A stretch of 57,664 nt of DNA from Clostridiaceae bacterium. Lineage in GTDB: Bacteria; Bacillota; Clostridia; Acetivibrionales; DUMB01. Position numbers and translations under genes: made by a program. The notes beneath the pieces are model-generated. The model ran no database searches, was not told where the DNA came from, and saw nothing but the letters and a program-made list of their open reading frames with translations. The stretch covers positions 1-57,664 of the forward strand of contig DUMB01000095.1 in assembly GCA_012840085.1 (NCBI GenBank). The letters run 5' to 3'. Positions 30,719 to 40,514 of this stretch are shown piece after piece. How positions within the stretch are numbered: the stretch's first letter is position 1; each line of letters starts with the position of its first letter.

Positions 30719-30750
30719 CAGCCTGTGCAACATGAAAATCGCACAGGCCT
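30719..30750 (-). terminator. Rho-independent terminator of the large SLH gene
   Basis: Stem GCCTGTGC (30721-30728) with GCACAGGC (30741-30748), followed on the minus strand by seven T residues. It lies 25 bp past the SLH-protein stop codon. Confidence 0.88.
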
Positions 30751-30774
30751 GAAACTCAAATGAAATTGTATTAT

Positions 30775-33700
30775 CTATTGGGATTTTTCGATGGTATCGT
30801 AATATAAGTTATAACTTTTGTCCTTCGGCATGCTTTCTTCACTAAATATACCGGAATAGCCCTCAATCCCGCCTGTCGCAGGAACATCACTCTCAGGCAG
30901 TGATACAATTCCGGAAGTATTTCTTACTTGTGTATCTTCAGGTATCAATTCAAAGTCAATTCCTTCCACGTCTCCGTTGCTTACGTCCACAGGAGTTGCT
31001 GAATCTCTGTCTGGTGTTGTTCCTGAATCACTGTAGTAGCCAAATCGTGTATAATCATAATTTCTAACTATTTCATATCCTACAATATAGCTTATATCAG
31101 TATCATTTATATATATAGGCAGTGAATAATTGATTGAATTTTTACCGTATGGTATTTCTACAACTGTATAGTAAAATCGGTCATCAGAATAATCATCAGG
31201 GGTACCGTTATCATGGCTTGCTGAAACAACAACATGAATTCCCCCAGAAAGCGCTGTGTCATTGCCAGGTAATGATATTGTCCCTGAAATTACATGCGCA
31301 GGCAGTAATTCAAAATTAATTTCCTTTTTACTTCCACTGCTTACATTTACAGGAGTATGTGAATTACTATAAGGTGTCGTTCCATCATTACTATAATACC
31401 CTTGCTGTACATAACCGAATTCTGTATCTACAAAATAAAATACCTGATAACTGAAATTTGCATCGTTTGTGGGGGGAACAGGTAAGTAATACCTGGCTGA
31501 ATTTTTCCCTTCAGGTATAATTGTATTTGCTTGATAAAGGGAAATAAGTCCTTCTCTATTATTAAATGCTGAAATACCGACTCTAATCCCCCCTGCCGGT
31601 GCAATATCACCATCAGGCAATGTGACAGTACCGGTTATAGCAGTATCATATATTATATCAAGGTCTATATGCAGATCTGATATAGTGTTTACATCCACAG
31701 GAGTTGCCAGGTCATAGCTGTCAATTGTGCCTGTGATACTATAATAACCTTTCTGTAAATAACCTTTACCGGAATCTATTTCATAGTGGAAAACATATTT
31801 GGAACTTAAAATATACGCAGGCATGAATAATGTACAATAAGCATCGCTCGTACCCTCAAAAATTTTCACTTCGGTATTGAAACTAAAATCGTCGCTGTCG
31901 TCGTCAGGTGTACCGTTATTATTTACTGCAAAAATTGTAACATCAATTCCTCCCTCCGGTGCAACGTCGCCGTAAGGCAGTGATATATGAATGTCAATAT
32001 CTTTACAAATGGCTTCAAGCAAGATTTCAATATCAATTCCTTCTGCATCACCATTGCTTACATCCACAGGAGTAGCTGAATCCCTATCCGGTACTGTTCC
32101 TGTATCACTGTAGTATCCACATTCTTTCCAGTAATTAGTAATTATACTGCAATTTACAATATAACCGGCCCCGGCAATGTTGGCTGGAACAACCAATGAA
32201 TACTGCACTGATTTCTTTCCTTTTGGAATTGTTTTATTTATGTTAATATAATAATCGTCACTGTAGTCATATGGTGTTCCGTTATCTGTTTTTGCCTCAA
32301 TAATAACAGTGATTCCATCAGCAGGTGCGGTAAAGTTTTCAGGGAAGAACACAGTTCCGGATATTGTATTTCCGGGTATAAGCTCAAGGTTAATTCCCTC
32401 TGTAGTCCCGCTACTTACATCAACAATAGTTCCATCCGCACTTTTCAGTACTGTTCCTTCCGTGCTATAATAACCAATCTGAACATAACCATATTCCGGG
32501 CTAATGTAATATCTTACAGTATAACCGGATCCGGCATTATTGGAAGCAACAGGCAGTGAATACTCTACTGAATTCTGTCCTTCAGGTATAGTTACCTGTG
32601 TTCTGTAGTTCCCTGCATAAATGCTGACTCCAATTCCCCCTGCCGGTGCCGTATATCCGTCAGGCAATGATATGGTTCCGGAAATAATATTTGTGGGTAA
32701 GAGCTCGATGTTAATTCCTTCTACATCTCCTCTGCTTATATCAAAAAGTGACGTTGCTCCATCTATACTATAATATACTTGGTCTATTTTGTATGGTTCA
32801 GAATATACAGAATATTCGATCATATATATATTGCTTATGTTGCCTATGGCGTCTACCGGAACTGCCAGTGAATAATTTACTGAACTTTCTCCCTCAGTTA
32901 TAGTGACAGTAGTGGAGATAGGTAATTGAGAATAGCCACTATAATAATTTAGCGCAGATATACTTACTTTAATACCTCCCTCCGGTGCAAATTCACCTTC
33001 AGGCAGTGATATAGTTCCAGATATAATGTTTGCATGCAGGATTTCAAGATCAATTTCTTCTACATTCCCATTGCTTACGTTAATATAATCAGCTGAACTA
33101 TAACTTACTCTTGTTCCTTCCTTGCTATAATACCCACGTTTTCCATAGCCGTAGTCTTCATCTGAAAGCAAAAATTCATATAGTACGACATAATCAGTAC
33201 CTTCAACATTTACCGGAATCCTAATTGAATACCCTACTGAATTCTCTCCTTCAGGTATTGTTACACTACTTATAAAATAACTGTTGGTTAATACATTTCT
33301 TGCCATGACATGGACCCTCACTCCCCCTGCCGGTGCAGTATCTCCATCAGGCAATGATACAGTTCCTGATATAATGTTGTTTTTTCCAGATATGAGCTCG
33401 AGGTCAATTCCTTCTGCATCTCCACTGCTTACATCCACAAGAGTAGCCGAATTATAATCTGACACTGTACCGCCCACACTGTAATATCCTATCATTTCAT
33501 ATTCATCTTCGAACACAAAATAACTTACGACATAACCGGTTCCGGCAGGGTTAGCTATTACCGGCAGTATATAATCTACCGAACTCTCACCCTGAGGTAT
33601 GTGAAAGAATTCATTAAAGATATAATCATCATCAGTATCATCAGATGTTCCATTGTCACATTCTGCATCAATTAAACCTGAAATTCCTCCTTCAGGTGCT

Positions 33701-35652
33701 ATTTCACCATCGGGTAACGATATGGTTCCGAAAATGAGATTTGCAGGTATAAGTTCAAGGTCAATTCCTTCTATGCCGCCGTTACCAATATTCAGGAAAG
33801 TGGCCAGGTTACTTCTGTATGTTGTTCCCTCTGCACTATAATATCCAAACCGCAAGTACCCTGAACCTGAATCCACACTGTATTGTATGGTATAGACGGT
33901 ATATGCAGTATTTGTTGGCAGGATTATTGAATATTCCGCTGAAGATTGCCCTTCCGGTATTTTTGCATAAGTGTGAAAATAGAGATCATCATCAAAGTCA
34001 GTTGTACCGTTGTCATTCCTTGCACGAATATAAACATCAATCCCTCCTGCCGGTGCTACATCACCGTCTGGTAATGATACGGTACCTGATACTTTCCTTT
34101 CCTTGTCTTCCGGTGTATCGTCGTTGCCTCCCGGTATGTCGTTGCCACCTCCAGGGAAACCTCCTCCCGGAAAATCACCTCCGGGGAAGAAAACCGGAGC
34201 CGGCTGTTCTTCAGTTTCTCCTGTGGTTATAGTAGTTCCTCCCTCAACCTCTTCACCGTTTGCAATTACACCTTTTACACCTTTCTTTACTGTAAGCTTT
34301 GTTCCTTTTGTATCAACGCGAATATCGTCGGCATTGGCTTCAACAGCAGTCACTGTACCGCTTCCGCTTATAACAGCCTTTGCATTGGCGGTAACTTTGC
34401 CCACCTCTGCACCTTTGGCAACGTCTAAAGTAGTATCCTGTGCAGCCTTTCCTACCGTCACATTATCAATCGTACCTTTCTTTACAGTAACTTTTGCCAT
34501 GCTCAGGGTTTCCAGTTGAGTTACTTTTGCTCCAGACACAATTATCTCTGAACCTGCTCCTTGTTCTCCAACTGTCACACTGGAAACAGTTCCACTGGTT
34601 AATGTTATTCTGCTATTCGAATCAACAGACAGATTCCTGACATTTCCCCTGATCTCAATGCCCGAGTTAACGCCGGTACTGCCGGAAGTGCTTCCGATTA
34701 CTCTTACTTCACCGAAGTTTCCTTCAAGTATCGTCTTTGAACCCGCTTCTATCTTTTTAATGGTCGTACCGCTGTCTGTTACAATACGCACTTCATTATT
34801 GACGTTGTCAATAATCACTACACCATCTATCTCAGAGCCGTTTATAACATGAACTGAGTTGCTTCCTCCTCCACGTACCACTACACGGCCTTCAACTTTG
34901 ACATTGTCAAGGGTAACATTTTCTTTGCCTACTCCGTCTCCTATAATCAGATCGCCTTTAACAGTAACCCCTTTCAAGGTAACGCCGGGTACATTGATCA
35001 TTACATTACCTTCTTTAACGGTTGTATATGTACCTGCTTCTTTTATATATGTCTTTACCATGTTGTACATTACCTGTGCAAACTCTGCACGGGTTATTCT
35101 TTCCGTCGGGTTCAAACTGCCGTTGCTTCCTTTTACATATCCGGCTGCAACTACTGCTGCAACCTCCGGTTTTGCCCATTCACTTATTTTATCCTTATCA
35201 TTGAATTTATCTAAAACAGAATAATCGGTTGTTTTAAGCTTAAATGCCCGTGCAAGCACAGCAAAAGCTTCCTGGCGGGTAATAAAATCTTCAGGGCGCA
35301 TCTGATTGCCGCTTCCGCTGAATGTACCCATTTTTACAGCCTTTGCCATATCCTCGGCATACCATTTGTCACTTTTGATGTCAATAAATTTTGAGATGTC
35401 TCCTTTTTGTGTCGCGCCGAATGCACGGTTTATAATTGCTGCCATTTCACAGCGTCTCAAGCTTGCATCAGGCATAATTTTACCGTTTGAACCATTAAGC
35501 AAGCCATTTGAGATAGCTTCAATAATTGCTGTCTTTGACCAGTTGTCCGGAATATCTGTAAATTCCTCAGGACTTGCCGCCGTCACTGGAACAGCAATGC
35601 TCAGCAATACAGCAACTATTAGCAGGAAGCGTATCACTTTTCTTGCCTTCAT
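30775..35652 (-). CDS. Giant SLH-anchored surface protein with nine repeats
   Basis: A 1625-residue exported protein. A signal peptide (1-26, ending VPVTAAS) is followed by three SLH domains (about 30-215) that anchor it to secondary cell-wall polymer. A beta-solenoid-like region (about 215-490) is rich in VTVG/VTVKKG strands. After a Pro/Gly linker (PGGDFPGGGFPGGG) come nine full repeats of about 105-130 residues, each opening ISGTVSLPDGDxAPAGGI, with a central IPEGxxSVxYSLPV, a GYYSxxGT strand and VDVSxGDxEGIDLELIP, plus a truncated tenth. Some repeats have acidic DNGTPDDYSDD loops, possibly calcium-binding. No enzymatic domain is seen; an adhesin or scaffold role is inference. Own terminator; AGAGGTTAAA precedes ATG. 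Confidence 0.85.
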   Translation of the reverse strand: MKARKVIRFLLIVAVLLSIAVPVTAASPEEFTDIPDNWSKTAIIEAISNGLLNGSNGKIMPDASLRRCEMAAIINRAFGATQKGDISKFIDIKSDKWYAEDMAKAVKMGTFSGSGNQMRPEDFITRQEAFAVLARAFKLKTTDYSVLDKFNDKDKISEWAKPEVAAVVAAGYVKGSNGSLNPTERITRAEFAQVMYNMVKTYIKEAGTYTTVKEGNVMINVPGVTLKGVTVKGDLIIGDGVGKENVTLDNVKVEGRVVVRGGGSNSVHVINGSEIDGVVIIDNVNNEVRIVTDSGTTIKKIEAGSKTILEGNFGEVRVIGSTSGSTGVNSGIEIRGNVRNLSVDSNSRITLTSGTVSSVTVGEQGAGSEIIVSGAKVTQLETLSMAKVTVKKGTIDNVTVGKAAQDTTLDVAKGAEVGKVTANAKAVISGSGTVTAVEANADDIRVDTKGTKLTVKKGVKGVIANGEEVEGGTTITTGETEEQPAPVFFPGGDFPGGGFPGGGNDIPGGNDDTPEDKERKVSGTVSLPDGDVAPAGGIDVYIRARNDNGTTDFDDDLYFHTYAKIPEGQSSAEYSIILPTNTAYTVYTIQYSVDSGSGYLRFGYYSAEGTTYRSNLATFLNIGNGGIEGIDLELIPANLIFGTISLPDGEIAPEGGISGLIDAECDNGTSDDTDDDYIFNEFFHIPQGESSVDYILPVIANPAGTGYVVSYFVFEDEYEMIGYYSVGGTVSDYNSATLVDVSSGDAEGIDLELISGKNNIISGTVSLPDGDTAPAGGVRVHVMARNVLTNSYFISSVTIPEGENSVGYSIRIPVNVEGTDYVVLYEFLLSDEDYGYGKRGYYSKEGTRVSYSSADYINVSNGNVEEIDLEILHANIISGTISLPEGEFAPEGGIKVSISALNYYSGYSQLPISTTVTITEGESSVNYSLAVPVDAIGNISNIYMIEYSVYSEPYKIDQVYYSIDGATSLFDISRGDVEGINIELLPTNIISGTISLPDGYTAPAGGIGVSIYAGNYRTQVTIPEGQNSVEYSLPVASNNAGSGYTVRYYISPEYGYVQIGYYSTEGTVLKSADGTIVDVSSGTTEGINLELIPGNTISGTVFFPENFTAPADGITVIIEAKTDNGTPYDYSDDYYININKTIPKGKKSVQYSLVVPANIAGAGYIVNCSIITNYWKECGYYSDTGTVPDRDSATPVDVSNGDAEGIDIEILLEAICKDIDIHISLPYGDVAPEGGIDVTIFAVNNNGTPDDDSDDFSFNTEVKIFEGTSDAYCTLFMPAYILSSKYVFHYEIDSGKGYLQKGYYSITGTIDSYDLATPVDVNTISDLHIDLDIIYDTAITGTVTLPDGDIAPAGGIRVGISAFNNREGLISLYQANTIIPEGKNSARYYLPVPPTNDANFSYQVFYFVDTEFGYVQQGYYSNDGTTPYSNSHTPVNVSSGSKKEINFELLPAHVISGTISLPGNDTALSGGIHVVVSASHDNGTPDDYSDDRFYYTVVEIPYGKNSINYSLPIYINDTDISYIVGYEIVRNYDYTRFGYYSDSGTTPDRDSATPVDVSNGDVEGIDFELIPEDTQVRNTSGIVSLPESDVPATGGIEGYSGIFSEESMPKDKSYNLYYDTIEKSQ

Positions 35653-36347
35653 TTTAACCTCTCCCTCTTACAGTATTTTTTGAAAGCCGCATATCTTATC
35701 ATATCTGCCTGTTATACCATACTGTATATATGCAGAATACATAATACAGTGCAATACCTGCATGATACGCTAAGTAATGCCGCTCTAATGACGTGCCAGC
35801 TATTTGGAAACAGCATTTACAAACGGGACAATAATTTGCATAAAATAGTCTACTGTACCAGAAAATATGTCATGCCAGGTGATTTGAATACTGTAGCAGG
35901 AAGTGCCGGATATATATCAAAATTATTACGGTATTTTTAGTTTGTCGCTTTGCAATGATTTTGACATGATACTACAGCAAACTATGCTGGTTGCCAAAAT
36001 ACTGGCAATATAGATTGCAATAGCAAAATTATACAGTATTTTCCGAATGGTTTACAAGTAAAAATATCTGTATTGGAAGTAAAATTATATCTAAAAATTA
36101 TATCTATTCAATTAGAATTCATGCATATTAGTTATTTGCAGGCATTGTACGTATCTCTGTCTGCTATAGTATCTGCAATATTTTTGCTTTTGTACATTTA
36201 TTTGTACTTTTCACTGATATCCGCTTTCATTTATATATGCATTCATTTATATAAAAAAATGAAAAATAAAAAATAGATATAGCCCCTATACGAGGCTATA
36301 CCTATTTTAAGAGTTGCTGATATAAATTATGATGCAGTACCCCTTTG
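35653..36347. other. Gene-poor gap with one doubtful small ORF
   Basis: A frame at 35680-35940 (+) has no ribosome-binding site and an odd composition, so it is not called. A 51-residue frame at 36121-36276 (+) would encode one or two hydrophobic segments ending in KKMKNKK, followed by a TATAGCC/GGCTATA hairpin (36278-36300), but again without a good ribosome-binding site. The rest is AT-rich and unremarkable. Confidence 0.4.
36121..36276 (+). CDS. Possible small membrane protein
   Basis: A 51-residue frame (MHISYLQALYVSLSA...) that is almost entirely hydrophobic from residue 4 to 42, with a basic C-terminal tail. The frame can be extended to TTG 36073. A hairpin with stem TATAGCC lies directly after the stop codon and could be its terminator. 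No ribosome-binding site is convincing, so translation is uncertain. Confidence 0.3.
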   Translation: MHISYLQALYVSLSAIVSAIFLLLYIYLYFSLISAFIYICIHLYKKMKNKK

Positions 36348-36692
36348 TCAGTTGCCATTTGCTGCCGCTATTCCGTTTTCAATTGTATCAACCTTCAGCC
36401 CTTTTTCTTTCGCTTTTTTTAAGTAGTGCTCATACTTAGTCTCGCAGGCTTTTATGACATATATGTAGTAATCGATAAGTCCCTGCTCATCTGCATATTC
36501 GAAGTTGTTATTTGCCCTCATCCATTCATCCCGAGCACTTCTTATGCTATCCAATAGTTCTTTTATTTCATTTTCCTGCTGTTCAATACTTGTGTTTGCG
36601 TATCCTCTTATCGGAATCAACTTGAGCATCTCGTGAATAAACCGGTTTCTTTTGGTCTTCAATTCGTAATTTTTTTGAGGATTTGGATACAT
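36348..36692 (-). CDS. DUF2508 (YaaL-like) protein
   Basis: A 114-residue helical protein. The central part, ELLDSIRSARDEWMRANNNF followed by QGLIDYYIYVIKACETKYEHYL, is the DUF2508/YaaL pattern found near bofA in Firmicutes. Function unknown; the neighbourhood in other species is sporulation-related. AAGGAG lies before ATG 36692. Here it is separated from bofA by the large SLH gene, which suggests that the SLH gene was inserted between two formerly adjacent genes (inference). Confidence 0.75.
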   Translation of the reverse strand: MYPNPQKNYELKTKRNRFIHEMLKLIPIRGYANTSIEQQENEIKELLDSIRSARDEWMRANNNFEYADEQGLIDYYIYVIKACETKYEHYLKKAKEKGLKVDTIENGIAAANGN

Positions 36693-36853
36693 GATGATTA
36701 CTCCTTAACCTTAATTTAACCTGTACGCTGCATTTTAGAAACAGAATATTTCCATCTTTGTAATGCAACGGTTCAGATTAATTTATAAATAAGTATAAGC
36801 AAAAATTACCTAATATATACATATTTATGAATTTTAAAAAATAATATTCTATT

Positions 36854-37447
36854 TTATAATTTTTTACTATTTTCTTTAAGATAGTTATACACAGCATTTG
36901 TAGTTACATGCCTGAATTTTCCCCAATCATTCCACATTCCAGGAATATCCGCAAGAGAATCACAAATCCTTTCAAGGCCATCCAAATCCACTTCCATTAC
37001 TTCACTTACCTCATCATCACTTGCATCAACCAGCATATTGCCGCCGCTCTCCTTAAGAATAAATATATAGGAGTAAAACATCACATGCTCCTTGTCGTGT
37101 TCAAACCTTATTTTGATTACACCTGCGAACTTCAATACCTCAACATCAAGTCCCAGCTCTTCCTTTGTCTCCCTATAAACAGCTGCTACTATATCTTCGT
37201 TATACCCTATTCCTCCAGTAGGTATCCTATATATGCCTGAAGGGTAATCGCTGCATCTGACGGTAATAATCTTCCTGTTTGGTCTTATCACACAGAAAAC
37301 TACCTCACCTCGTCTATCATCTTGAACTGCCGTTTTCATCTTATTAAAAAAACTGCTGCCGGCATATATTGTTTTTTCCTCAACTCTTGGAGTGGTGTGG
37401 AAAAGGTTGCATATATTCTCAAATTCCTTTTGATCAAAATAGTTCAT
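36854..37447 (-). CDS. Nudix hydrolase
   Basis: A 197-residue protein with a complete Nudix box, GGIGYNEDIVAAVYRETKEELGL (about residues 77-99), matching Gx5Ex7REUxEExGU; the REx2EE residues coordinate Mg. Preceding strands (VVFCVIRPNRKI) and following ones fit the fold. The N-terminal 45 residues and the C-terminal helical region are extra. Nudix enzymes hydrolyse nucleoside diphosphates linked to other groups; the substrate is not predictable. AAGGAGG precedes ATG 37447. It stands alone, divergent from the VanW gene. Confidence 0.88.
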   Translation of the reverse strand: MNYFDQKEFENICNLFHTTPRVEEKTIYAGSSFFNKMKTAVQDDRRGEVVFCVIRPNRKIITVRCSDYPSGIYRIPTGGIGYNEDIVAAVYRETKEELGLDVEVLKFAGVIKIRFEHDKEHVMFYSYIFILKESGGNMLVDASDDEVSEVMEVDLDGLERICDSLADIPGMWNDWGKFRHVTTNAVYNYLKENSKKL

Positions 37448-37829
37448 ATAGGGCTTCCTCCTTAGCTATAATAAATAAATCATAAACTTCTTTATAAACT
37501 CTGTCCATATGTGTTTTTGTCAAACTGTAAAATAAAACTAATATTATCTTCGATGAAAATATTGCGTTTTTAGGGTAAACTTGTGATAATATTATTAATG
37601 TTTTTAATGTGACGGGGGAACAAAAACATATTATTCCCGTCTATAATATGTTGGTGTTTATTTTTAATATATGGTATAATATAAGTTAGTAATGTAAATT
37701 TTTTACAAATATTTGTTATATTTATTTATTATTTTATTTAATTGATTATCATAGTATTTTACGGGGGGATGTATTTATTCGCAGCCTCTCAAATTACAGC
37801 AAAATTTAAACCAGCATGGAGTGTTTTGT
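37448..37829. other. Divergent promoter region, Nudix and VanW genes
   Basis: A 382-bp AT-rich gap. TATAAT-like sequences occur near 37670-37685 (TATGGTATAATATAAG), oriented to the VanW gene. No gene or RNA is recognised. Confidence 0.4.
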
Positions 37830-39629
37830 ATGAATGGTCAAATGGCAAAATCTGAAGCAACCCAACCTCAAGTGAGGCAAAGAAATAAAAATATTGTAAT
37901 TATTATTTCTCTCTTCGTATTTATTCTTTTAATGCTTTCTATTGCATCGCAGTTTCTTTATGCCATCCTGAAAAATGACAGTGTATATAATGGGGTATAC
38001 ATAAATAATATTTCAGTCGGCGGTCTTACAGAAAGCAGTCTTAAAGAGCTATTAGAAAAAGAATATATAGAAAAGGCAGATAATATAGAAGTAGTTTTAA
38101 AGGCGGAAAATCTGTCACATACGTTCAAATTTTCAGATATAGGAGTTTCCTATGATATACCGGAAACTATTGATAAAGCGTTCAGTATAGGAAGAGTCGG
38201 TAACATATTTCATAGATTGAAGGAAATATATGACGTTGGCAAAAACGGCAGAACTATTGAAATAGTACCTTCGTACAATAAAGAAGAACTTGAATCAATT
38301 GTTCAGTCCTTGTACGACAAAATCTTTGTACCGGTAAAGGAAGCTGAACTCCTGATAGAAGAGAAAAGAGTTATCCTTCGTTCAGGACGTCAAGGTAAAA
38401 GTATAGATAAGCAGGCCGTTATAGCCCAGGTGGAAGAACTTATAAAATCATTCAAAGGCGGAACAATAGAAATACCTGAAGTAATAACAAAGCCTGCAGA
38501 CATAGATGTTGATGACATTTATAAACAAATAAGCCTTGAAGCCGTAGATGCCTCAGCTACTGTTGAAAACAATAAAGTAGTAATGATTCCTCATGTAATG
38601 GGCAGAAAGATTGATAAGGCAAAGCTTGCTTCAATAGTTAGCGAACTTAACAATTCTGAGAATACTGAAAAGGTGCTTCCAGTCACTTTCGTGACACCTG
38701 CAATAACTCTTGAAGAAGCACAAAAACTTATTTTCAGGGATGTCCTTGCAACAGCCAGCACGCATTTTTCCATGTCCGACGAGAATAACAGGAACAGAGG
38801 GAATAACATAAAACTTGCTTCTTCTACCATTAACGGCAAGATACTTGCTCCCGGAGAGGTTTTCTCATTCAACGACACAGTTGGAAAAAGGACAACGGAC
38901 AGGGGATATAAAAGTGCAAACGCATATTCCTCAGGAAAAATCATAGAGGATGTAGGCGGTGGTATTTGCCAGGTATCATCAACGTTATATAATGCCGTAC
39001 TCCGCTCAGATCTGGAGATAGTTCAGCGCAGAAACCATTCTCTTACTGTTGGATACGTACCTCTCGGGCTGGATGCAACTGTTTCTTACGGCTCAGTTGA
39101 CTTTAAGTTCAAGAACTCAACAAGATGGCCTATAAAGCTTCAGGCAAAAGTTGATGAAAATAACAATCTAATTTTTACTGTTATTGGTACAAATGAGACG
39201 CCTGGCAGAAAAATTGAACTGCTTACAGAAGAAGTAAAAGTTACCAAACATACTCAAAAAATTATCGAAGATCCTTCCTTGCCTGCAGGTACAACAAGAG
39301 TACAGCAAAGCGGAAAAAACGGATATATTATTAATACTTATAAGATAGTAAAACAGGATGGAAAGGAAATAAGCAGAACAAAAATAAGCACCAGTGTTTA
39401 TAATCCTCTTGAGGAAATAATAATTAAAGGAACCAAACCTGTGCCGGTTCCTGCTGATCCTCCGGCCAATGAACAAAAAGATAATAATACAGAAAGCGGC
39501 AGCGAGGAAAATCCGGCTATTAATAATAACTCAGATAACCAACCTGCTGATGGGGGCAACACAGGAAATAGCATAGGGAATAACACAAATAATCAGCCTG
39601 CGGATGATAACAATAGTACCGAAAATTAA
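37830..39629 (+). CDS. VanW-family protein with PG-binding and G5 domains
   Basis: A 599-residue protein with a membrane anchor (about residues 22-45), a PG_binding_4-type domain (about 80-290), a VanW domain (about 310-440, with GGGICQVSSTLYNA at 376-389), a G5 domain (about 465-535) and an Asn/Asp/Pro-rich tail (from about 540). This YoaR-like architecture is common in clostridial cell envelopes; VanW was first seen in vancomycin-resistance clusters but has no proven activity. No van genes are adjacent, so a general wall role is likely. ATG 37830 is chosen because GGAG is 8 nt upstream; GTG 37821 abuts it. A terminator follows. Confidence 0.9.
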   Translation: MNGQMAKSEATQPQVRQRNKNIVIIISLFVFILLMLSIASQFLYAILKNDSVYNGVYINNISVGGLTESSLKELLEKEYIEKADNIEVVLKAENLSHTFKFSDIGVSYDIPETIDKAFSIGRVGNIFHRLKEIYDVGKNGRTIEIVPSYNKEELESIVQSLYDKIFVPVKEAELLIEEKRVILRSGRQGKSIDKQAVIAQVEELIKSFKGGTIEIPEVITKPADIDVDDIYKQISLEAVDASATVENNKVVMIPHVMGRKIDKAKLASIVSELNNSENTEKVLPVTFVTPAITLEEAQKLIFRDVLATASTHFSMSDENNRNRGNNIKLASSTINGKILAPGEVFSFNDTVGKRTTDRGYKSANAYSSGKIIEDVGGGICQVSSTLYNAVLRSDLEIVQRRNHSLTVGYVPLGLDATVSYGSVDFKFKNSTRWPIKLQAKVDENNNLIFTVIGTNETPGRKIELLTEEVKVTKHTQKIIEDPSLPAGTTRVQQSGKNGYIINTYKIVKQDGKEISRTKISTSVYNPLEEIIIKGTKPVPVPADPPANEQKDNNTESGSEENPAINNNSDNQPADGGNTGNSIGNNTNNQPADDNNSTEN

Positions 39630-39640
39630 CATGCATGCTT

Positions 39641-39664
39641 AAAGCCCGGAAAAACCCGGGCTTT
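39641..39664 (+). terminator. Rho-independent terminator of the VanW gene
   Basis: Stem AAAGCCCGG (39641-39649) with CCGGGCTTT (39656-39664), followed by AATTGTCTT, 11 bp after the stop codon. Confidence 0.85.
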
Positions 39665-39765
39665 AATTGTCTTAATTAGCAGAACATCTTTTTGTTTGAA
39701 AAACTCATGTGAGCAAGCAATTAAACTTTAACAGGATTTATTAGACAGTAGGTGTCTGTTGGTTT

Positions 39766-40260
39766 CTAGTAAGTGTCTACACTTTCTGCCCCATTATTCC
39801 TGAGTATTGAGGCTATACTGTCTATTTTATCCTCTTCTGCCTTCATGCTAAATAAAATCTTTCCTGCTCTGATGTCATGTTCATATGCCTGTCCTCTTTT
39901 TTCAGGTATTCCAAGGTCTACCAATCCTCCAACTATTCCGCCTGTTGCAGCTCCTGCCAGAAGTCCGGTAATAGGTCCTGCCGCTGCTACTATGCCTAAC
40001 CCTGGAACTACCATGCTGCCTGCACCAATTAAAAGACCAGCAAGACCACCGAGAATGCCGCCTGATATAACTCCATCGGATATATTATCATTTACAGGTC
40101 CTCCAGCCTTCATTGTGGCTGTTACTCCCTTATCGCCTTCACCTTCCTGTCTGGCAATTATAGATATATCTTCCGTTCTAAAACCCTGCTCTTTGATTTG
40201 TCTTGCTGCCTTCTCCGCGTTGTCTCTGTCTCTGAAAATTGCTACAACTGTCTTGGCCAT
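39766..40260 (-). CDS. YflT-like general stress protein with Gly-rich core
   Basis: A 164-residue protein. The N-terminal KTVVAIFRDRDNAEKAARQIKEQGF is the YflT (heat-induced stress protein) pattern; the middle (about 65-120) is a Gly/Ala-rich hydrophobic stretch able to form glycine-zipper helices (GGILGGLAGLLIGAG); the C-terminus returns to a soluble alpha/beta pattern. Role unclear: envelope or stress-associated. ATG 40260 is chosen because GAAGGAGG precedes it; the frame is open to 40290. It stands alone. Confidence 0.8.
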   Translation of the reverse strand: MAKTVVAIFRDRDNAEKAARQIKEQGFRTEDISIIARQEGEGDKGVTATMKAGGPVNDNISDGVISGGILGGLAGLLIGAGSMVVPGLGIVAAAGPITGLLAGAATGGIVGGLVDLGIPEKRGQAYEHDIRAGKILFSMKAEEDKIDSIASILRNNGAESVDTY

Positions 40261-40514
40261 TTGAAAACCTCCTTCTTGACTTAATGTCAAAATATTTAAT
40301 TGAATGTTTTAATAACCCGGCTATTAATTCTTCCTAGCGAAGTTATACAAAATTATCATTAGTATAAAATCCATGAATTATACGCATTCATTGGTTCTTA
40401 TTCATTCTACTGTAACCTTTTCTTAACATTACAATAGTGCGTTTAGATGTATAATATAAGTGTAGAAAAAATATAGAAGTTAAATTACATAATAAAATAC
40501 GGGAGTGTTTACAA

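Noticed and set aside
35680..35940. 86-residue frame upstream of the SLH gene (plus)
   Set aside because: No ribosome-binding site, no domain, composition unlike neighbouring genes.
37830..39629. Vancomycin-resistance gene
   Set aside because: VanW domains are common in clostridial envelope proteins, and no vanH/A/X or regulator genes are present.
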